Source: Marthasterias glacialis (taxonomy: Eukaryota; Echinodermata; Asteroidea; Forcipulatida; Asteriidae). From it: a stretch of DNA of 64,000 nt. The DNA lies in contig OU452239.1 in the NCBI GenBank assembly GCA_911728455.2, positions 434,001 through 498,000 of the forward strand. Reading direction: 5' to 3'. The position numbers and the translations under genes are program-made. Below, one piece after another: positions 47,600 through 58,964 of the stretch. The first letter of the stretch is position 1. Every line of letters begins with the position of its first letter. Below the pieces are notes generated by a model, which saw only the letters and a list, made by a program, of their open reading frames with translations, ran no database searches and was not told the DNA's origin.

Positions 47600-50500
47600 A
47601 TTGATTACGTTTAGCTTTGGAGGTGTGTGCTTTGGATGATGACTGACCTAAGATTTTTAACAAGAATCTTTGGTCTGCGACCGTTTTTCTGTTAAAAAAA
47701 CCATGAAGATTTTACCTGAAGTTATCCCCGAACATTTACATTAAAACCCTGCGTTCTATAAAAAAACACTTAGTGTACCTAGCTTTCAGTGGCTCATGAA
47801 AGAGGCACTTTTATATTACGGGTAATAACAGTGTTTTGGGGACACAATCCTTTTTTCCAATGGACTGTATAGATGAATGGAACTTCCCTGGACACAGACA
47901 GCAAAGATTGAAGCATTCTGGCAATTTATACATTGGTTTTTCTCTCAGGTGGCCTACGGCTATTGCAACCAGACATCAATTGTACCAGTAAACATTGAAA
48001 TCACTATTGCACAGACACTGAGCACTGACATAAACAGAAGTAGACTGATCAAGAAACCCCAACCCCCTCACCTCCACCAACCACAAGAGTCCCCTGAGGC
48101 TTTGTCTATCGTCAGTCTGTCTCGGTCAATCGATAACAACCATTGTATGTTGACAGATTAGTGGCAGATACAAAGTATGTGCACAAACTAATAGGGCTTG
48201 TGTGTGCACAAACATATGGGGCTTGGCTGATGGCCAGTTTGTCAAGGGCTGGCTCGACCAGTGAACGAACCCTGGGTGGCTAATGCATATGCATACTTCA
48301 CAAGTGTGCCCGAAGGTAAGTTGAAAAAAAAAATCAGCGAAATTGGCCCAGATATTAAGCAGTAATCCCAAAAAATATGAAAATATGCCTCGAGTTTGAG
48401 CACGGTGTCTTTAGGTAGGGTTTTAATAATACTTGAAAACATATTTATGGGTGTTATTTGTGGTATTTAGAACTTCTTGTCGACTTTTTGTATGACCCCC
48501 GTCATTTACTGATGTCAAAGCAAGGCCAGTACAACTGCTGACACTGAGCAAAAAAGATTACTGGCTTATAGTCTGGATGCTGTTGCATGTTCTAATGAAC
48601 ATGTTGTTTCGTTTGTTACTTGGGCTCAAAATAACGACTAAGAAAATGATTGGGGTGTCCCATCCCATCCCCGCCCCGGTCGCTACTGCCCCCCTTCCCG
48701 GGGCCGGGCCGGGGGGAGGGGTAGCAACAATCACCTGTGGTAAATGATACATACAAAAATAAGCTACACACAACTAATGAAAACGAAGAATCACCAATTT
48801 AATACTAAACTTTAGTATTTAATACTAAACATGGAAAGTCAAATTCTCGAATTGGTTGTCTACTGGTTCAAGTTAATATGTTAGACCACCAGCCCATGGT
48901 GGTCTATACTAGTTACAAACAGTTAGTAAATAGTAGACAACCAGCAGAGGTCTACTATTTATACTAACAGATTAACTTGAACCTCCATGCTTGAACCATG
49001 GAGCAAGGAATTTGCTCTATGCTTGAACGGATAAAGATGGTACAACCATGGAGGAAGAAAGGTACAACTGGCTACATCAGATAGCTGGATTATTTACACT
49101 CACCTCTGAAGCCATGGTGGATTTTAACTACGGGAAATGTTATTGAACTCCTCAAGATGTATTGGATTTTCCCAGTACACTAGTTTTTAGTGCAAATTCC
49201 TCAAACCATCTTAAACCATTCTGTACTCCTCTGTTACGGGTCGTCTTTGTTATGCGGTATTGATTGGCCACCAATGCGTGTGTAATAAAAGGGGTTTGTC
49301 GAGCAACAACAGCCGCCAGACTTCACGTGTACAACACGCGGTTAAATCATGACATCATGGATAATAAATCACCAGTAGTAAACCACATGCTACTTCGAAT
49401 AGCTTACCCGTTTGCAATTTTGTTTCCCCTGCAGTTTGGAAATGCCATCCTCGAAAATTTTGCAAATTATTTTTTAAGGATTTCCTTTTTTGGAATCGAT
49501 TAAAAAAAATAAATTAAAAAAAAAATCTTCATTGAAAATTATTACAACAGTGTGGCAATTTCGTTTGGTCGATAGTCTTGATTTGCGGTCAGATAGTAAT
49601 TGTTCATACTCGGAGAAACAACTGGACTGTGTGAATATTATCTAATCTCAGTGTATGGACTATAAACAATATTACGTAACAATAATAATGACCTAGTTTT
49701 GCCAGAGCCTAATACACGTACCACAACGATACTGGCCTCACTTAACTCGACATTTTATAGCATGAAATAATACTTATATTAATTTGTGCACGCCTGTGTC
49801 GTAAACTTACGACACAGGCGTCAACACATGCTGGTAGTGTAGTTAAAAAATCACCATACCCAGTTTACTCCATGTTTGTTCAAAGTATACATACAGATGC
49901 TATAGGCCATTTTTTCCTATCGTATGCAAACCATAATAATGTACAGCTCACGATCTAAGCATAGCAACTATTCTTGCATAGTTCGTACGGCTAATATTTT
50001 TTTTTAAATAAATAATTTCACACAAAAGTAAGCTACCACAACTGGACCTGGGTTCACGAACCATAGTGAGAGGAAAAGGCGAACTGTGTCTGGAATATTC
50101 ACAGTTCACAAAGGTGCACACAGCCAAGGGAACTGTGTTTAAAAAGTACAAATGTAATGCGCTTAATTATGGAAATAAAATAATAATCATGTATTCTATT
50201 ATTTCGCCAGCCCATGCAACGCCGGGCTGCCTGCTTGAAAATCCTCACTTGAACAAATTATGTATATGTATATGTACGTAGCATCCACTTCCATTCAGTA
50301 ATACTTTGAAATATGTACTTTGTTCGTATACATACATAAATCTTTATCTTGAAATCTTTATCTTGAAAGATAGCGCCTCCCGCGCTATAAGGACTATTAT
50401 AAAGTAATACAAAAAAATTATAATAAATAAAAAACTGTCAAAGGGCTCTTGGTGGCGCCCTCCATGGAAAGCGGTGATTATTTACAATCGGGTCGCATTG
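47600..50500. other. Non-coding stretch with small hairpins
   Basis: It contains a C/G-rich patch at 48655-48725, an imperfect inverted repeat around 48850-49000 ('tggttcaagttaatatgtta' facing 'taacagattaacttgaacct') and a perfect 15-bp hairpin at 49790-49821. No gene supported. Confidence 0.4.
49790..49821. repeat. Perfect 15-bp hairpin with 2-nt loop
   Basis: The arms 'acgcctgtgtcgtaa' and 'ttacgacacaggcgt' are exact reverse complements. It is too short and lonely to class. Confidence 0.85.
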
Positions 50501-50504
50501 CAGG

Positions 50505-51035
50505 TGATGAGCGCGATCTTTGAAGGCACGCAATTTTTTAAAAATGCGCGCCTGCGCAATTTTTAACCACCATTTGCTAGCGCAAATAAAAAAATTGTGC
50601 AACAGAGCTAGAACGCAATTTTTAAAAATCCGCGCAATCGATTTTATCTTCTAGAGTTACAAGGGTATGGTCGAATTAGCAATCTGCTGTATGTTAATTT
50701 CTGTCTGAAGTGACATTTTAGTTCTAAAACTTAAGTAGAAGAGCCGAATGAAAGGGTTGAACACGACCTGTAAGTTGTAAATTTCTTATGACAAAAGCGG
50801 GCAAGGACGAAGGATGCTGGCAGGGATATATAAACGTTGGCAAAGGTATGGAACCAAGTACCATGTAGATCGTGCCAGTATCGCGTCAGTATTATCGCAT
50901 CATTGTGCACACAGCGCGCAATTTAAATTTGCGCACGCAAACTTTACCTTCAAAAATTTCGCACGCGCATTTTAAAAAAATTGCGTGCGCAAATTTTTAA
51001 AATGGCCAACTTTAAAAATTGCGCTCAACACAAGC
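50505..51035. mobile_element. Possible element with GCGC/AAATTT-rich inverted ends
   Basis: The blocks 50513-50640 and 50910-51035 share words such as 'gcgcaatttttaa' and 'gcacgcaa' in opposite orientation, with AT/GC alternation unlike the neighbours. It lies just upstream of the BEN gene, so it may equally be part of a promoter-proximal repeat. Boundaries are rough. Confidence 0.4.
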
Positions 51036-51507
51036 ATTGAGGTTTGATGTGTTTACATTGTGAGCACAAAATTGCTGGTGATTTGATACAGTCGCAGAAG
51101 TTCTATATTCGGTGCTTTACACATTCACTGGTAAAAGCTCGAAAACTGTTTTCTTCATCTGTTTGATTTTTGTATGTATAGGGAGCTGCCGAATCCAGAA
51201 AACAGTTAGCCAGTTTTTCCGAAAATTTGGGTGAACTTTGTTTACTGACACTGACGTGACAGACTGATCGTCAACATTGTCAGTTGTCGATCATTGTAAT
51301 GTAAGATAAGATTGACAGAAGGGGCATAGCTAGAGTAGTACAAAAACAAGGGCTGAGTGGCAGTGAGACAAATCAGATGCCCTGCCACATGCTGTGCCAA
51401 AAGATCGTGGAGATTCTACAACTACAAGGCTTTGGTTAAATTACATGAGTTGGAAAAAGCAACACTTTGTAAATTTGTTACGATCTTGCTTCAGCTGTCC
51501 AGCATAA

Positions 51508-51516
51508 ATGACTTCT
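51508..51516 (+). CDS. BEN gene exon 1, three-codon start
   Basis: The coding part is only ATG ACT TCT (Met-Thr-Ser) before donor TTCT|GTAAGT, phase 0. A TAA stands immediately upstream in frame, so the ATG is the start if this exon is used. The rest of the exon is 5'UTR of unknown length. It was chosen because exon 2 needs a phase-0 partner. Confidence 0.6.
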
Positions 51517-54500
51517 GTAAGTATAAATATAGTGGATATTCCTTTACCCGATCTGGCTTCATTTTAACTTTTGAAGGGGCACCAAGGCCAAGATCAGGCC
51601 AACTGGAGGCCATCGCCTCTGTGGCCTTCATGTAATCCAAGGTCTGCAATTGTCTTTGTTTGCAGTGGTTAATTTTGAATGGGTGGGTAATACATTTTTG
51701 TAATAATAGACTTTCAGTCTTACTGTAGAACCAACCCGACACGACAGGTCAATACAAGTGACAAGTTCTGGGTTTGATTCTCCTTTGGTTTTTACATAAT
51801 CAAGTATAAAATATAATCTTCTTTAATTTTAGTGCTATCATTAAAAATTGACTCAGTACATTTCCATGTTAGTCATTAGTTAGAGACCCAGTAACTGGGG
51901 CGCTGTACTCCTTTTTTGAGATTTTGACATTATCGGTCGTACTAACATCGTAGCGATAATATCAAAATCTCAAAAAAGGAGTACAGTGCCCCAGTGGGTC
52001 TAGTAATTAGTATTACCTTGCCTTTTTTGGATTTGTGGCTCTTAAGGATTTTCTTTGAAGGGAAAACTCCAAGAATGGAAGTGTTCTGATTCTCATCTAG
52101 TGAATACAAAGTTTTAATGTTGACATGGAACCTGACTAGTAATATTTATCACGATAAAATTGTTTAAGTCCCCCAAACCAGTCACTGCGCATGTTACTGC
52201 TTTATAATGTTTACTAAAAGAAAGTTGGATCTAGGGCAAAATATCAGCTGCCTTAAAAAATAAATAGTGTTTATATGGTTTATATTATTCTATTAAATAA
52301 ATCTGAAACAAGTCCAACTTTTCTGTCATCTTTTAGAATCAAGAATTTACAGTTAAGATTCAACCCCTGACATCTGGAGTAGAAGTCGGGAGGCAAGTTG
52401 GGACTCCAGCCACCTTAGAAGAACAGTTTGTTGTACCGCAGGTAAACCCCCTTGTGAGGTTTAATATGCCTCAGGTTGAGGTCAACAACAAAATGGAAGA
52501 AGACAATGTGAACTCCGATTTGAAATTTTACGGGGTAAGTGTAAAGCCATTTAAGCATTTAATTGCATTTTGGCCCAACAGTCTAGCACTTCTTTAAGTT
52601 CCATTGTCTAAGTTGTCAGAGTTTGGGTTTGAATCCCTTTCATTACACTTGGGAAGAAGGACGTAATGAAAGTGTGACCAGCAAAAGGTCACAAGCAATT
52701 ACCGTCCAAAATTATGTTCCAAGAAAACTGATTGTGAAAGTTTGGTATTTTTTCTGCTATTTGTAAGTCATTCAGGAAACTTAAATTCCTTAAAGGATTG
52801 GCCAATAATGTCTTGGGTGTAGTTCTAACAACAAATATACAACAGTTATACCCTACTTTTTTCAAAAGAACCATGTTATTGCTTGTGACCTTCTGCTAGG
52901 GCAAAAAGTTTAAATTTGTGTGCCTGGTAAAAGGTCGTACAGCCTTACCTGGGCACACCACGACATGTGTCCTATCTAGTAAAAGTATTTCTGCATCTCA
53001 TCACGTCATAGGTGTCCAGCATGTTCACACAAGGGTAACACTTAATTTACAAGTAAATGATTAGCAATCTGTGCACCTATTTGGTTCCTGGTGCTGCATA
53101 CTCCTGAGGAGTTTAGAACTTGAGATTGTTTCAGGAAAGCATGGCTTGATAACCTAGGGAAGTAACATCGTGTGAGGTTATTTGAAACATGGTTTGAAAG
53201 TAAACTTGGTTTGAGCATTCTCCAGAGGGCAAACAGAGCATACTGGTTGAAGCGTTCATTACAACCCAGCTCTTCTCATATCCACCACACTACTAACAGG
53301 AGATCTTATACCACATGATTTTATTGCTTGTGGCTTTCTTAAATTTTTGTTATTGTAAGTGGAAAAAAGAGCTAAAGAAAATGAAAATGTGTCTGATTTT
53401 ACCTCACCTTCAAAGGTTCCACCACGAAAGCGTCAAATAATGACAGCATTGGACACACCGTCCAGCAGCTCAGAAGGAGAGGTGTCATTGGTCAGTGCAG
53501 TAGAAGGTCAGGTGCAGTTACTGGAGAGAATAGCCAGTTTGGAGGCGGAGTTAACTCGGACGAGGTGGGAGGTTACACAACTCCGGGAGCTGAATACACA
53601 TCTCCAGCAAGGTATGTTAATAAACACAAATGTAGATACCCTTCTACGGTGCCCTGAAAGTGCCATTCAGCTTGTTCAATTCAAATTAATTTATTCGTCC
53701 CAAAAACATAAATTTGCTTAGTCGAGCATGCTCACAGTATACAATAAAATTATGAAAATTACAGAGCAAACTCTTACACACAGAAATGAAATGAAAAGTA
53801 AACGAAGTATGAATTGTTAACAAAGACCACAATATATAAAAGGGTATGCTGGAAAAATAGTTTAACGTTGATATCCTGACAAAATTCTCAGCTGACAACA
53901 TCTTCAAAGTGAAATTAAAAGTTTTTATATTGTATATTTGTTTATCAATTAATGTTCTTGTTATTTAGGTATCCCGCATGTGATTCGCAGAACGTTACGT
54001 GAAGAGCTCAACACGTGTACATGTAAATCACATTCAGCTATCGTCAATACGACTTCCCAACAGACCTCATCGCATGCCAACAAACGTGGGGTAAGACATT
54101 ATGTTCTTATTGTATAAGCATGAATTCCATCTTCATTCAGGGTGTCAATTGCAAAGTTTGGGGTGAAAGAAATACACATATAGGAGTCTAAGACCAAGAC
54201 CGAGACTTTAAAGTCCAAGACGGAGCCACAGTAAGTCCAAGATTTAATCCTTAAGATTCAAGATAACTCGTAGGTTCAACATCAAGAGCAAAATTAAGAC
54301 TTAAAGGTCTCAGACTGTGACAAAGAACTGAATATCTGTGACAGGCAGTGGCCAAATGAGCAGCTGGGGCTGCAGCTTGATCACCACATAAACATACGTT
54401 GAATCTTAGGATGAATCCTTAGCAGCATCCTTAGCCACACCCTTAGCCACACCCTCAGCCACACCCTCAGCAACAGCCACATCCGCCAATTCTGACATGG

Positions 54501-56051
54501 CAACTGTCCGTGATCTTAAGACCCCAAACTGAGACCTCGGCCCATAGGCTTCAGGTAGAGACAAAGATAGCAAGGACTGTAAGAACAGGGCTGTAAGATT
54601 CAAGACTTGTGGGTCCAAAACAGGAAGGTCGTAGATAAAGATTGAGACCAGAGGAGGTAGTTTCAAAATCCACAAACTTGGAGCCGAAGGTATAGTGGGA
54701 ATGTTGAGCAAGATCTATCAAAAAGTATTGAATAAAAGCCAAGTAATTTGCATTTACATTCCACTATAAGATCTTTGTTTAGAATAGTTTAATATAAAAA
54801 TTGCATTATCTCAGTTTAAAAAGTACACTCTTAACCATTTTAAAACTAAACAGGGACATGGCGAAGGCAGACAAAAACGACACAAGAACCGCAGCTCAAA
54901 AAGTACAGCATTCAAAGATTTGGAGACACCTGGTACAGTGACTAAGAAAATGCTGATGAAATGTTTTGGTCGGGAGACGTTGGCGACGAGTACATTGACA
55001 GGTAAAGGTGGGAAGTCCAAGACCCTGACCAAGGCTCAGCTTGATCCATCAATTGTCAAGTCCATCATCGGTAAGACAATTTTGATTGACAGACTATCTG
55101 ATCATTCTTGTTAGTCTTCTATTTCTAAATTCAACGATATCTCAATTTCGAGCTGACCTATGTATACCTCAACTTTTCAGGAATGCAAATTTTCAACTTA
55201 ATTTCTGTACAAAAGACTCATAAAAATACTGTACAAAATTGTGTGCTGAAAAATTGTTCTTGGCATGAGGTTGGCTTTTTAGTTGTTTTCTCCCTGCCTT
55301 TGACCTCTGAGGACCTTCCTGTTTGAATGCCGGCTCAATCCAAAGCCTCGAATGTGGATTATGTTGTCAGTTCTCACCTGATTTTATGGGTATCTCCCTT
55401 TTGACGTTTTCCTCCCACATCTAAGACTGAACAATTCATCTTTGTCTCCTATTCATCCTATTGTCGGTGCTTGGGCTGTTGGATGTATAATAAAACATAA
55501 AAAAATTGATAACTATTCAAAAAATGTATTTACAAACGTTCATGTCTGATTTTTATGGATGGATTACAAACTGCGGTATAACTAAGCGAGTTTGTCTCCG
55601 ACTAAACAGACTGGGTCCAAGCCTTGATCTTAAGATAAATGGGGGCAGGCCTTTGCTGGCCAAATCAGAGAAATTGTTACAAGGGCATGCTGACCAAGTT
55701 GGTAGTGACAGTGCAATTTTTCTGAAAGGCATGCTGTTCAACACGACAGGGCATGAGGCCTCGGTGGCCTCGGTTAAGATCAAGGCCTGCGGGTCAATGC
55801 CAACACCCATACAAGATGGCTGAGCCTTCATTGATCATGGCTTCATTTTTTTCTGCCAATAATAAGTTATTTCCACTCCCTTCCAATTTCTGTTTGTTTT
55901 CTCTTCTGTAGCTAAAGTGACGGAGCGGTTTGGCGTCAGCGAATGTGTCGTCCGAAGTGTCATCTCACAAAAATGTAAAGAAGAGATGGTGATTCGACGG
56001 AGACGTCTGACTTTAGAAATGCAAACATCTGGTGTAGACAATGTAGTGTAA
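51508..56051 (+). CDS. BEN-domain protein, six coding exons
   Basis: CDS joins 51508-51516, 52337-52534, 53416-53611, 53969-54090, 54854-55070 and 55912-56051: 882 nt, about 293 aa. BEN domains are small helical DNA- or chromatin-binding modules found in transcriptional repressors; the product is probably nuclear. The N-terminal half is unstructured, then comes a basic 'PPRKRQ' (possible nuclear signal), a serine-rich acidic stretch, and a heptad-like segment with 'VQLLERIASLEAELTRTRWE' that should form a coiled coil. The BEN fold spans 'KKMLMKCFGRETLATSTLTG' through 'KAQLDPSIVKSII' and 'RFGVSECVVRSVISQKCKEE', ending in 'IRRRRL'. The layout (coiled coil then a single C-terminal BEN) is like BEND5/BEND6. 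Exon 3's 5' border is uncertain. The hallmark residues are recognised from memory, not by alignment. Confidence 0.85.
51882..52003. mobile_element. Hairpin MITE in BEN intron 1
   Basis: The left arm 'gcgctgtactccttttttga' is mirrored by 'tcaaaaaaggagtacagtgc', and the outer 'agacccagtaactgggg' by 'ccccagtgggtct'. It forms a nearly perfect ~120-nt hairpin. Confidence 0.8.
52337..52534 (+). CDS. BEN gene exon 2
   Basis: Acceptor CATCTTTTAG|AAT with a pyrimidine tract, donor TACGGG|GTAAGT; 198 nt, phase 0 throughout. It encodes 66 residues from 'NQEFTVKIQPLTSG' to 'NSDLKFYG' with no known domain; it is the variable N-terminal part. Confidence 0.8.
52679..52899. mobile_element. MITE family K, copy 1 (BEN intron 2)
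   Basis: 'cagcaaaaggtcacaagcaa' on the left is mirrored by 'ttgcttgtgaccttctgcta' on the right. The interior 'gaaagtttggta' is shared with 57283-57592. Confidence 0.7.
53416..53611 (+). CDS. BEN gene exon 3 (5' border uncertain)
   Basis: It encodes 'VPPRKRQIMTALDTPSSSSE' and then the coiled-coil segment. The donor is CAGCAAG|GTATGT, phase 1. The frame is open back to 53359, but an AG|TG acceptor at 53358 would be in the wrong phase for exon 2. The acceptor ACCTTCAAAG|GTT at 53416 has a pyrimidine-rich run and keeps frame, so I used it. A missed small exon in phase 1 would be the alternative. Confidence 0.7.
53969..54090 (+). CDS. BEN gene exon 4
   Basis: Acceptor TTATTTAG|GT, donor CGTGGG|GTAAGA, phase 1 to 0. 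It encodes 'GIPHVIRRTLREELNTCTCK' and 'SQQTSSHANKRG', a linker between the coiled coil and the BEN fold. Confidence 0.82.
54854..55070 (+). CDS. BEN gene exon 5 (first part of BEN domain)
   Basis: Acceptor ACTAAACAG|GGA, donor ATCATCG|GTAAGA, phase 0 to 1. A basic stretch ('GRQKRHKNRSSK') precedes the domain: 'MLMKCFGRETLATSTLTG', a Lys-rich loop, then 'LDPSIVKSII'. Confidence 0.88.
55265..55505 (+). mobile_element. tRNA-derived SINE, copy 2 (BEN intron 5)
   Basis: It shares 'ctccctgcctttgacctctg', 'tcacctgattttatgggt' and 'ttttcctcccacatct' with 7215-7465. The B box is worn ('tgtttgaatgcc'). The 3' end has 'ataataaaacataaaaaaatt', an A-rich tail. Confidence 0.7.
55600..55810. repeat. Imperfect inverted repeat in BEN intron 5
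   Basis: 'ccaagccttgatcttaag' faces 'ggttaagatcaaggcctg'. Between them are 'ggcatgctgttcaacacgac' and 'aggcctcggtggcctcgg'. Both strands are open by chance, giving 90-105-codon frames without domains. Confidence 0.45.
55912..56051 (+). CDS. BEN gene exon 6 (end of BEN domain, stop)
   Basis: Acceptor TCTTCTGTAG|CT with a strong pyrimidine tract, phase 1. It encodes 'AKVTERFGVSECVVRSVISQ', 'KCKEEMVIRRRRL' and a short tail ending 'GVDNVV', then TAA. The last helices and basic end match the BEN pattern. Confidence 0.88.
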
Positions 56052-56059
56052 GAAACAAA

Positions 56060-57280
56060 GATCAGAAACACTGCTCAATAGTCTGACTCTCTGAGCTTAC
56101 TCCTCATACACGGACAGATTATGTTGTCAAAATATTCTGTAGATGCAGTCACAATAAGAAAAGAATTATGGTTTAGAATAACTATCAGTTGAAGTTTTTC
56201 AAAAAAAAATTTTCCAGTGTAAAATTGGCAACGCTTGCCCTAAGAAATATTGTTGTCTGAAATCTTATCATCTGTGATTTTTTTTATACCAGATTTTCTT
56301 CTCTCTGACTTCACCATGCAAGAAATTTGTGTTTTTATTTAAAATATGATATAATATATAAGTTATTGTTGCCTTCAGCACCATTCTTGAAAATAACAGG
56401 CACTTCAATTGGGAACTTTTTAGGCTGGTTTTACGATCTAGGGATATAGCATTTTAGCTTATTTTACATTGACTGCAGGAGTTTTTTCTTTAAAAGATGA
56501 AATAGGATACTTCATTTATATATCTTCACAAAAATTCAGATAACCAGATTGTGATTCCTGTGTTTAATGTAACATGAGTTGGCAGCTGTTTTATGGATTA
56601 GTTTTGGCAAAAAGAAAAAACTATGCATAGTTAACATTTCTTAACCTACTCTTTGTAATGTTCATCAGCGAGTTGATCAACAACTTGAAACCATTTACCA
56701 GCACAGAACTACAATTGAGATAAAAACAATAATTAATAATAATTGTCTTTGCCCCTGCTTGCCCCAACCCCCACGAAAAACAAAACAAAAAATATCTCGT
56801 TACGCCACTGCTGTGTAGATGCATTCACCGCCTAATATTGAAAGGTCAGACAGTAAGAGGGTTGACTGTGTACCGTGTAGATGCATTCACCATATGATAT
56901 CGTATTGCAGGCTGGCATAGTTTATCCAGCATTCGAAACAGTAGGTGGGTTAATGTTGTTCAAGCAGTCGCCACGAGAAATTGTTCTTATATTAAATCAG
57001 GAAGATTGTTCAAGAAAATGAACAACTTCAACATGATCAAATGTATTGAAATCTAGCTTAGTACAAAAGTATTCTCATTGTGTTTTGTTGAGCATTAACT
57101 TTAGAGAAACCCTTCTTGGAACTTGGTTTTTTAGGTTTATATTTGTGTTGAAAGTTCACTTTGAATAAAAAGAACCAAAATGGACACAAACCATTAAAGC
57201 CCTTCCAAGTACAGTGCGTTGGAATTAGCTCCCTTCTGGAGTCCTATAACAAAAGATAAACGCAAGAACAATTCGTCGTG
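56060..57280 (+). other. Probable 3'UTR and downstream of the BEN gene
   Basis: No further exon seen. One AATAAA lies at 57164-57169 and could end a long 3'UTR. A copy of the 'ggtcagacagtaagagggtt' repeat (see 58965-59235) sits at 56815-56960. Confidence 0.35.
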
Positions 57281-57282
57281 TG

Positions 57283-57592
57283 CCCAGCAAAAGGACGCAA
57301 GGGAAAGTTCCCGGCAAAAGGACGTAAGCAATTTATGTTAAAATTTGTGTTTCAAGAACTATGAGCGGGAAAGTTTGGTAAGCATGTTGCAATGCAAAAG
57401 TCCTAGAAAGGTTAAATTCTGCATGGGGAATGGGGAAACATGTCTTCAGGGTAATTCTAGCCCCAAAAATAACAAAAATGGTATATTTTTTCATGCCAGG
57501 AGCCATTTTGTTGCTTACGTCCTTACTGGGACGAACTACTTTATGTTCCCGGCAAACGGGCGTAAGGCCTTACGCCCTTTTTCCGGGCAAAC
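57283..57592. mobile_element. MITE family K, copy 2, with nested palindrome
   Basis: 'ccggcaaaaggacgtaagca' on the left is mirrored by 'tgcttacgtccttactggg'. The right side also holds a small palindrome around 'gggcgtaaggccttacgccc' (57558-57577). The interior 'gaaagtttggtaagcatg' links it to 52679-52899. The 132-codon frame across it is not a gene. Confidence 0.65.
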
Positions 57593-57599
57593 GACCAAT

Positions 57600-58495
57600 T
57601 GTTCTCCACAGGAGAGTTCTGAAGAGAGGGATGCTCCACAAGGAAATCTGTACAAAGTCTGTGAGAAAATATTAAGTACAGGGACAAAGGAAAGAACAGT
57701 AGAGGTCTCCACAGGGATACTAAGCAACAACACACAAGGTTAAAACAAAACATACCTCGTTCAAAAACTTAATGTAGGTTTAAAGAATGTTCTGCATAAC
57801 TTGTTTATTTACAAAATCTTTCTTTTTAGAGGTAAATATACACAGAAAATTAAGATGTTGATATTATGTTGTACATAATCATCTTTAAATGAAAATAAAT
57901 TCTAAAACTTTTATCAGTGTCGTAACAAGTCTTTAATAAAAAAAAAAAAAATCTACATGCGGTTTATATGTGACGCCTTGATCATGAAACAAAAAAGAAA
58001 AATCATTCTTTTACTGTTTAGTTTCAAGGGTCATTTTGTCATTTTACAAAGAGCAAAGCTTGATCTCAGGATGTGCATTAATCTTAGTTGCTAAGCAAAG
58101 TGTGATGTCACAATACAAATCACTATGGTGATATTGACAACTCATCTTTTAACCATTTAAACTCAGATTTTTAACCTTAGTGCTCTGTGAAATCATGCTA
58201 TATTTTGATGCAGAAAGGACCTCAAAAATGTATAGTTCGACTACAGTCGTCGTTCGCACTTCAACTTCAGTTTGCATGCGCTACAAATATCATCAATCAA
58301 CTGTTAGTCGACCCATTGGTCCTTGATTGAACTTGCACTCTGACTGTCATTTTGGTTCACACCGATTAACCCTACATCTCGTAGTATCATTTTCTTAAAG
58401 TTTCTAGCAAGTTGACCAACCAACCAAACCCATGGGTTGTGGTGAAACAACTGTGTAATGTGTGGATACAGTCACAAAATTGGAGGCTGGCATAG
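57600..58495. other. Non-coding stretch
   Basis: A-rich tract at 57939-57950; no exon or repeat structure recognised. Confidence 0.4.
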
Positions 58496-58499
58496 TTTA

Positions 58500-58925
58500 T
58501 CATAATGATACAAACTTATAAAGCGCACTTTTTAACATAATATTACTCAAAGAGCTACAAAAAAAAGTTTTGACAATGTATGAAAGCTCTCTACAGAAAA
58601 TTACACTCAATATGAGAGTTAAAAACTCACAATAAACAGAAATTTCTTAATTTGTGTTTGAAATGTGTTGAGAGAGTGAATGTATTTATGTTGCTGGGAA
58701 GATTGTTCCACAAGACTGGTGCAGTGTGAGAGAAGGCATGATCGCCATAGTGTGTAGTTCCAGATTTAGGGACTAGGGGCTGGGTAGATGCAGAAGAACA
58801 GAGAGAATAAAGACAGTGTTTTTTTTTTTAAAGAAGATCTTTGATGTAGCAAGGTGTATAGTCAAGGAGTGCTTTAAAGACAAGTGTCAGGACCTGGAAC
58901 CAGTGGAGTTGAGGATTAGGTCGAT
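58500..58925 (+). repeat. Probable dispersed repeat
   Basis: Words such as 'attgttccacaagactggtg', 'gaagatctttgatgtagcaa' and 'gtgctttaaagacaagtgtc' look like a widespread invertebrate interspersed repeat I have met before, but I cannot name it. There is no coding frame. Only one copy is in the window, so the call is memory-based. Confidence 0.35.
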
Positions 58926-58964
58926 TCATGCTCCTTGACATTTGCTAGAATTCGAGCGGCATTG

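Noticed and set aside
51357..51635. 92-codon frame starting at GTG before BEN exon 1
   Set aside because: It has no ATG start and runs through the splice donor at 51517; joining it to exon 2 would give a stop at once. The region is better read as 5'UTR.
55506..55831. 105-codon and 92-codon opposed frames in BEN intron 5
   Set aside because: They lie on an imperfect inverted repeat and have no splice borders or domain; the BEN domain joins cleanly across them.
57345..57743. 132-codon plus-strand open frame
   Set aside because: It spans the family K element and its nested palindrome, with opposed open frames on the other strand.
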